In this document: positions 7,208-10,200 of the stretch, piece by piece
Layout of the letters: each line of letters opens with the position of its first letter
How positions within the stretch are numbered: the stretch's first letter is position 1
NCBI GenBank assembly: GCA_903903205.1
Contig: CAIUXU010000574.1
Span: 1-10,200 of the forward strand
Direction of reading: 5' to 3'
Origin: an uncultured Syntrophobacterales bacterium
GTDB lineage: Bacteria; Desulfobacterota; Syntrophia; Syntrophales; UBA5619
Length of the DNA: 10,200 bases
Position numbers and translations under genes: made by a program
The notes under the pieces: generated by a model
The model's database searches: none
Told to the model about the DNA's origin: nothing
Seen by the model: the letters and a program-made list of their open reading frames with translations, nothing else

Positions 7208-7442
7208 GGGTCAGCCCGCCTGAAGTTTCGACAGCAGGAGTTTTTTTCACCTGCTCTTGCACCGTCATGCCAGAAACCTGTGACGCCAAATCTTTGGCTG
7301 CCTGCGAAAGTATAACATCGTCCTTTTGCCTTGTCTGCGGTTGCTGCTGCACGGGCGCTTGTACAGGCGCCGGAGCTTGCTGTGGAGCCACCGTAGCAGC
7401 CATCGCTGTGACACTTTCCTGTGCTACTGGGGTAATCTGCAT
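7194..7442 (-). CDS. Small Pro/Gln/Ala-rich protein, probably flagella-associated, function unknown
   Basis: The product is 82 residues. The first half is low-complexity Ala/Pro/Gln/Val (APQQAPAPVQAPVQQQ region, about 19-37). The second half has a short conserved-looking segment, DDVILSQAAKDLASQ (41-55). This resembles the 'D-x-V-x-LS-x-A-x-x-LA' stretch common in small flagellar proteins such as FlgM, but it is too short to assign a family. The gene is real: AAAGGAGGT lies 7 bp before the ATG, and a close sigma28-promoter match lies about 55 bp upstream. It precedes flaG on the same strand. Together these suggest a late flagellar gene co-transcribed with flaG. No signal peptide or membrane segment is visible. 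It could be a filament- or motility-related accessory or a regulator; the sequence does not decide. Confidence 0.75.
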   Translation of the reverse strand: MQITPVAQESVTAMAATVAPQQAPAPVQAPVQQQPQTRQKDDVILSQAAKDLASQVSGMTVQEQVKKTPAVETSGGLTQAIR

Positions 7443-7497
7443 TGCTACACCTCCTTTTTAAACGTAAAATTTCACATTTCCGAAGTCTCCGGTACTA

Positions 7498-7525
7498 GTA
7501 TCGGCATCTGCGCTTCAAAACTTTA
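7498..7525 (-). promoter_or_regulatory. Sigma28 (FliA) flagellar promoter
   Basis: On the minus strand TAAAGTTT (7518-7525) and GCCGATAC (7498-7505) are separated by 12 bp. The published enterobacterial consensus is TAAAGTTT-N11-GCCGATAA, so 15 of 16 bases match with one extra spacer base. Transcription should start near 7491, about 48 nt before the 82-residue gene. This links the gene and flaG to the late flagellar regulon. Confidence 0.8.
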
Positions 7526-7628
7526 GCAAATAATATTATAGAATTATTCTAAATACTTGTATCAAACAAGACGCACATATTGACGCCTTCGTATCCACAA
7601 AAAGGTCATTGCCTTTATCCCTTTATGC

Positions 7629-7657
7629 TTGACGCACCTTGGCCTTTCCCCTATATT
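7629..7657 (+). promoter_or_regulatory. Sigma70-type promoter reading into the kinase remnant and response regulator
   Basis: TTGACG (7629-7634) and TATATT (7652-7657) have a 17-bp spacer; each hexamer differs from consensus by one base. Transcription would start near 7664, just before the kinase remnant, and would supply the response-regulator mRNA. Confidence 0.65.
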
Positions 7658-7665
7658 CTCGCTAA

Positions 7666-7854
7666 AGAATAACCGAATGGCTGTACTTCAGCAGGAAGCG
7701 GAAAGGAACCGGTCTGGGGTTGGCGATTGTCCACCAGATCGTCGAAAGCCACCGGGGAGAAATCCGGGCGGAAAGCAGCCAGGGAAGAGGAACGACTTTC
7801 CGGATGACCCTGCCGGTGGACGGCAAGAGTGAATCGAGGCACAGAGATGGATGA
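7666..7854 (+). pseudogene. C-terminal remnant of a histidine kinase (F-box end and G2 box only)
   Basis: The frame opens after a stop at 7663-7665 and reads to TGA at 7852-7854, 62 codons. From about 7684 it is unmistakably the end of a histidine-kinase ATPase domain: YFSRKRKGTGLGLAIVHQIV (last part of the F-box plus G2 box), then ESHRGEIRAESS and GRGTTFRMTLPV. The H-, N- and G1-box regions, about 300 or more residues of a normal kinase, are absent, and no in-frame ATG or ribosome-binding site opens this frame. The stop overlaps the response-regulator start by 8 bp, as in intact kinase-regulator pairs. It therefore looks like the leftover 3' end of the cognate kinase. Upstream sequence (7443-7665) contains promoters and the flagellar gene rather than kinase sequence. 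An assembly join error is the main alternative. Confidence 0.75.
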
Positions 7855-9208
7855 AAAACGCAAGATTCTCGTGGTGGACGATGAAGAGAGCCACCGGATC
7901 ATGCTGCGGGCCGTTTTGAGCGCAGACGGATACGCGGTGGCGGAAGCATCCGACGGCACGGAAGCCCTAACGGCCCTGGAAAGAGAGGCGTTCGACCTCA
8001 TCCTGATGGACATCCGCATGACCAGCATGGACGGGATCGAGGCGCTGACCGAGATCCGGAAAATAAGCCCCCTCATGCCGGTTCTGATCATGACGGCCTA
8101 CGCCTCCGTAAAAACGGCGGTGGAAGCGCTCAAGGCGGGGGCCTTTGATTATCTCACTAAACCATTGGATATAGATGAGTTGAAGATCCTGATCGAGAAG
8201 GCTCTCGAGCACTATCATCTTCACGTGGAAAACCTCGTCCTGAAGGAGCGTCTCGGTGACCGCTTCGATTTTTCACGGATCATCGGCCGGAGCCAGAAGA
8301 TGAAAAGCCTGCTGGAGACGCTCTCGATGGTTGCGCCCTCCGATGCCACGGTGCTCTTGATGGGGGAGAGCGGGACGGGGAAGGAGGTGGTGGCCAACGC
8401 AATCCACCACAACAGCCCGAGGGCGGGACAGCCGTTTATCAAGGTTTCCTGCGCCGCCCTTCCGGAGACCCTCCTCGAAAGCGAGCTTTTCGGACATGAA
8501 AAAGGCGCTTTTACCGGCGCGGTTTCCCGCCGCGAAGGGAGATTTCAACTGGCTCACCGGGGCACCCTCTTCCTCGACGAAGTGGGCGAGATGAGCCAGG
8601 CCATCCAGACGAAGCTTCTCCGGGTCCTCCAGGAGAAGGAGTTCGAGCCTGTGGGAGGTGTCCGAACGGTCAAAGTCGATATCCGGCTGATCGCCGCCAC
8701 GAACCTGGAACTGGACAAAGAGGTCGCGGCGGGCCGTTTCCGGGAGGATCTTTACTATCGCCTGAATGTTGTCCCCATTGTCCTGCCGCCGCTGCGCGAA
8801 CGGAAAGAGGACATCCCGCCGCTCGCGGACCATTTTCTCAAGATTTACCGGGAGAAGAACCGGAAAGCCGTGAAAGGACTCTCGGGAAAGGCGCTGGACC
8901 TGCTTGTCCGCTACGACTGGCCGGGAAACATCCGGGAACTCGAGAACTGCATCGAGCGGGCGGTGATCATGGCGCGGGAAGATGCGATCGTTCCGGTCGA
9001 TTTTCCGCCCCAGATCCGGATGCTTTCCGTGGAGGAGGAACGGGATGGATTCGATATTCCATCCGGGATCAGCCTTGATGACATGGAGCGGGCATTGATT
9101 GTGAAAACGCTTGCCGAAACAGGCGGCAACCGAACGAAAACATCTGAAATTCTGGGCATCAACCGCCGCACCCTGCAGAACAAATTGAAGCAGTACGGGC
9201 GTGATTGA
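7847..9208 (+). CDS. NtrC-family sigma54-dependent response regulator (ZraR/AtoC-like)
   Basis: This is a 453-residue cytoplasmic transcription activator. The receiver domain (about 6-120) has acidic residues D11/D12, phospho-acceptor D55 in LILMDIRM, T83 and K105. The AAA+ domain (about 143-375) has Walker A GESGTGKE at 173-180, the sigma54-contacting loop GAFTGA at 220-225, Walker B TLFLDE at 240-245, and conserved LNVVPI and RERKEDIP. The C-terminal Fis-type helix-turn-helix is at about 426-448 (GGNRTKTSEILGINRRTLQN). All key residues are present, so it should be phosphorylatable and active with RpoN. I chose the ATG at 7847, which gives the normal MDEKRKILVVDDE start; an in-frame GTG at 7829 adds six residues. 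It overlaps the kinase remnant. Its sensor is missing here, so its signal and targets are unknown. ZraR, AtoC and HydG share this architecture, so no symbol is given. Confidence 0.94.
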   Translation: MDEKRKILVVDDEESHRIMLRAVLSADGYAVAEASDGTEALTALEREAFDLILMDIRMTSMDGIEALTEIRKISPLMPVLIMTAYASVKTAVEALKAGAFDYLTKPLDIDELKILIEKALEHYHLHVENLVLKERLGDRFDFSRIIGRSQKMKSLLETLSMVAPSDATVLLMGESGTGKEVVANAIHHNSPRAGQPFIKVSCAALPETLLESELFGHEKGAFTGAVSRREGRFQLAHRGTLFLDEVGEMSQAIQTKLLRVLQEKEFEPVGGVRTVKVDIRLIAATNLELDKEVAAGRFREDLYYRLNVVPIVLPPLRERKEDIPPLADHFLKIYREKNRKAVKGLSGKALDLLVRYDWPGNIRELENCIERAVIMAREDAIVPVDFPPQIRMLSVEEERDGFDIPSGISLDDMERALIVKTLAETGGNRTKTSEILGINRRTLQNKLKQYGRD

Positions 9209-9323
9209 GCCTTCCGTTGTTCGCTGGTCAGGCTGCGATTGACCAATGCGAACGCGGTTGCCGGCATAGAGTACGGCGCGGTCGTAGCTGATCCTGACTA
9301 CCAGCGATGTCAGCGAATCCCAA
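9209..9323. other. 115-bp convergent intergenic patch with no recognised gene
   Basis: This patch lies between the convergent ends of the response regulator and the 150-residue gene. It contains TGGTCA-N9-TGACCA (arms at about 9228-9233 and 9243-9248) but no T tract and no clear terminator. One minus-strand frame (WDSLTSLVVRISYDR onward) is open across it but has no start, and I could not assign it. It may be a decayed gene end. Confidence 0.3.
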
Positions 9324-9776
9324 TTATGCCCGTAAGTAAACGCCGCGTCTCGTCTGCTTTATCTTTCCCATTTTCTTTGCACTGGAGATGATCGCCCAAA
9401 TCTGTCTATCTTTCAAGTCTGTCTTATTCTTCAACTCAGTCGTGGTGATTCCTTCAGGGCTATTCTGGATAAGAGCCAAAACGGCCTTTGACATATTGCC
9501 TCTCCTGATTCCCTTGACAGGTTTTTCTTCCGTGATTGCTTGGGAAGTTTTTCCGGATTGACGTACCTTCTTGGGTGATCTCTTTTTGACTGCCTTTCCC
9601 TCGGGATCCTTCTCTGTTACAGGTATTTCTTTAATCGACGCCCCTGCAACTGCTTTTTGTGTGCCTGAAAGCATTGATTGAATTTTATCAAAATAGGCCT
9701 TTACAAACTTCTCCGATCCTTCGATTTCGATTTCTTTTGTTACGGGATTGAATTTAATTCGTGACTGTTCGCCCAT
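9324..9776 (-). CDS. Small protein with C-terminal winged-helix-like domain, function unknown
   Basis: The product is 150 residues in three parts. The N-terminal segment (5-36, RIKFNPVTKEIEIEGSEKFV onward) reads as a short beta hairpin plus helix. It recalls hypothetical proteins I associate with deltaproteobacteria. The middle (45-92) is a Lys/Pro/Ser-rich basic linker, probably disordered. The C-terminal segment (93-150) has SKAVLALIQNSPEGITTTEL, then DRQIWAIISSAKKMGKI and TRRGVYL. This matches a winged helix-turn-helix: helix, helix, recognition helix, then a basic wing ending in G-V-Y. DNA binding is therefore inferred, possibly as a small regulator or nucleoid-type protein. GGGAGGA lies 6 bp before the ATG, and a sigma70-type promoter lies about 60 bp upstream. 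The gene is visibly more A+T-rich than the pst genes. It is not a recognised toxin or antitoxin. Confidence 0.8.
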   Translation of the reverse strand: MGEQSRIKFNPVTKEIEIEGSEKFVKAYFDKIQSMLSGTQKAVAGASIKEIPVTEKDPEGKAVKKRSPKKVRQSGKTSQAITEEKPVKGIRRGNMSKAVLALIQNSPEGITTTELKNKTDLKDRQIWAIISSAKKMGKIKQTRRGVYLRA

Positions 9777-9835
9777 GGAATGTCCTCCCTCAAGTGATTA
9801 CGATTGCTTGATCCCACACAAACCTTGTAGCCGCC

Positions 9836-9864
9836 ATTATATTATCCATTTTATAAAAAGACAA
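9836..9864 (-). promoter_or_regulatory. Sigma70-type promoter of the 150-residue winged-helix gene
   Basis: On the minus strand TTGTCT (9859-9864) and a perfect TATAAT (9836-9841) are 17 bp apart. Transcription would start near 9829, about 53 nt before the ATG. It is back to back with the plus-strand promoter at 9891-9899. Confidence 0.65.
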
Positions 9865-9890
9865 TAAAGTTTTCTCGCAGAAATACCGCT

Positions 9891-9899
9891 TGTTATGAT
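9891..9899 (+). promoter_or_regulatory. Extended -10 promoter ahead of the PyrF-like gene
   Basis: TGTTATGAT reads as an extended -10 (TG-N-TATGAT). The -35 region at 17-bp spacing (TTTCTC, 9871-9876) is poor, which is tolerated for extended -10 promoters. The start would be near 9906, giving a leader of about 137 nt. Confidence 0.4.
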
Positions 9900-9944
9900 A
9901 TAGTTAAGTTCAAATTACGGTGGATGAAAGGGATTTATAAAAAG

Positions 9945-10042
9945 TAAGGAGGATCTGTCCTTGGCAGGTGATTCCCATACATAAGGAATCATTTAAGGAT
10001 TTCTGATGCGGAGGGCACAACCAGAAGGAAAGGAGTGCGTTC
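9945..10042 (+). promoter_or_regulatory. Structured 5' leader of the PyrF-like gene
   Basis: The leader contains a perfect 7-bp hairpin, TGATTCC (9969-9975) with GGAATCA (9985-9991) and a 9-nt loop. Before it AAGGAGG is followed 8 bp later by a TTG that opens a seven-codon frame (MAGDSHT, 9961-9984), ending inside the hairpin. AAGGA recurs several times through the leader, the last next to the real ribosome-binding site. The hairpin is seen directly; a leader peptide or mRNA regulation is inference. No known riboswitch consensus was recognised. Confidence 0.35.
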
Positions 10043-10200
10043 ATGACCAGAATGATTGTTGCATTGGATGGAGTAACCTTCAGTCAGGCGAGAGAATCGG
10101 GTACTCTAGCCACACTCGCCAAGGCTTGCGAGCGAGACATGATTTGGGGGATCAAGATCAGCGATATGATTTACAGCGGGGATGTGACCAATATCATCTC
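10043..10200 (+). CDS. Orotidine-5'-phosphate decarboxylase (PyrF)-like protein, 5' end only
   Basis: 52 full codons are visible before the right edge. The start MTRMIVALDG matches the first beta strand of the OMP decarboxylase/HUMPS superfamily, with D9 in the 'ALD' position. WGIKISDMIYSGDV (about 35-48) matches the second strand, with K38 in the 'vKvG' position followed by the 'G-x-x-x-I' helix. PyrF makes UMP from orotidine monophosphate in pyrimidine synthesis. The fragment ends before the decisive D-x-K-x-x-D motif, so hexulose-phosphate synthase or another superfamily member is possible. AAAGGAG lies 7 bp before the ATG. Gene identity is moderately sure, the reading frame more so. Confidence 0.6.
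   Translation, partial: MTRMIVALDGVTFSQARESGTLATLAKACERDMIWGIKISDMIYSGDVTNII

Noticed and set aside
7629..7832. Plus-strand frame of 67 codons beginning TTG in the promoter
   Set aside because: It is the +1-shifted reading of the histidine-kinase remnant; homology lies in the other frame.
8273..8833. Minus-strand frame of 186 codons opposite the response regulator
   Set aside because: It lies fully within the AAA+ coding region and has no domain or ribosome-binding site.
9777..10042. Known riboswitch or sigma54 promoter ahead of the PyrF-like gene
   Set aside because: No consensus of a riboswitch class was recognised and no GG-N10-GC element fits; only simple hairpins are seen.

Overview
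The window carries chromosomal genes typical of a Gram-negative, flagellated bacterium. The gene families, the 11-bp Pho-box repeats, the short PstS and the NtrC-type regulator suggest a Desulfobacterota (deltaproteobacterial, Syntrophus/Geobacter-like) host. That assignment is inferred from family resemblance only; no rRNA or marker gene is present.

Positions 1-5789 (minus strand) hold a complete phosphate-starvation operon read right to left: an array of PhoB half-sites and a -10 element, then pstS, pstC, pstA, pstB, phoU and a phoR-type histidine kinase that runs off the left edge. Spacing is tight: pstC/pstA and phoU/phoR share ATGA overlaps, and pstA/pstB are 2 bp apart. PstS captures phosphate in the periplasm, PstC/PstA form the channel, PstB drives it with ATP, PhoU reports transporter state, and PhoR would phosphorylate a PhoB that is not visible here.

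Positions 5850-6726 (plus strand) hold a single membrane-anchored TPR gene with its own sigma70-type promoter and a hairpin terminator. It is divergent from pstS.

Positions 6748-7525 (minus strand) hold a two-gene flagellar module: an 82-residue Pro/Gln-rich protein of unknown function followed by a FlaG-family protein. A close match to the sigma28 (FliA) promoter lies just upstream.

Positions 7629-9208 (plus strand) hold a sigma70-type promoter, then only the last ~57 homologous codons of a histidine kinase (F-box/G2-box end), then an intact NtrC-type sigma54-activating response regulator. The kinase appears to have lost its 5' portion, leaving the regulator without its own sensor in this window.

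Positions 9209-10200 hold a 115-bp patch with nothing recognised, a minus-strand 150-residue protein with a C-terminal winged-helix-like domain, a divergent promoter region, and the 5' end of a PyrF/OMP-decarboxylase-like gene behind a structured leader. No mobile element, CRISPR array, tRNA or rRNA was seen. The most unusual points are the decapitated kinase, the sigma28-controlled small protein/FlaG pair, and the leader before the PyrF-like gene.
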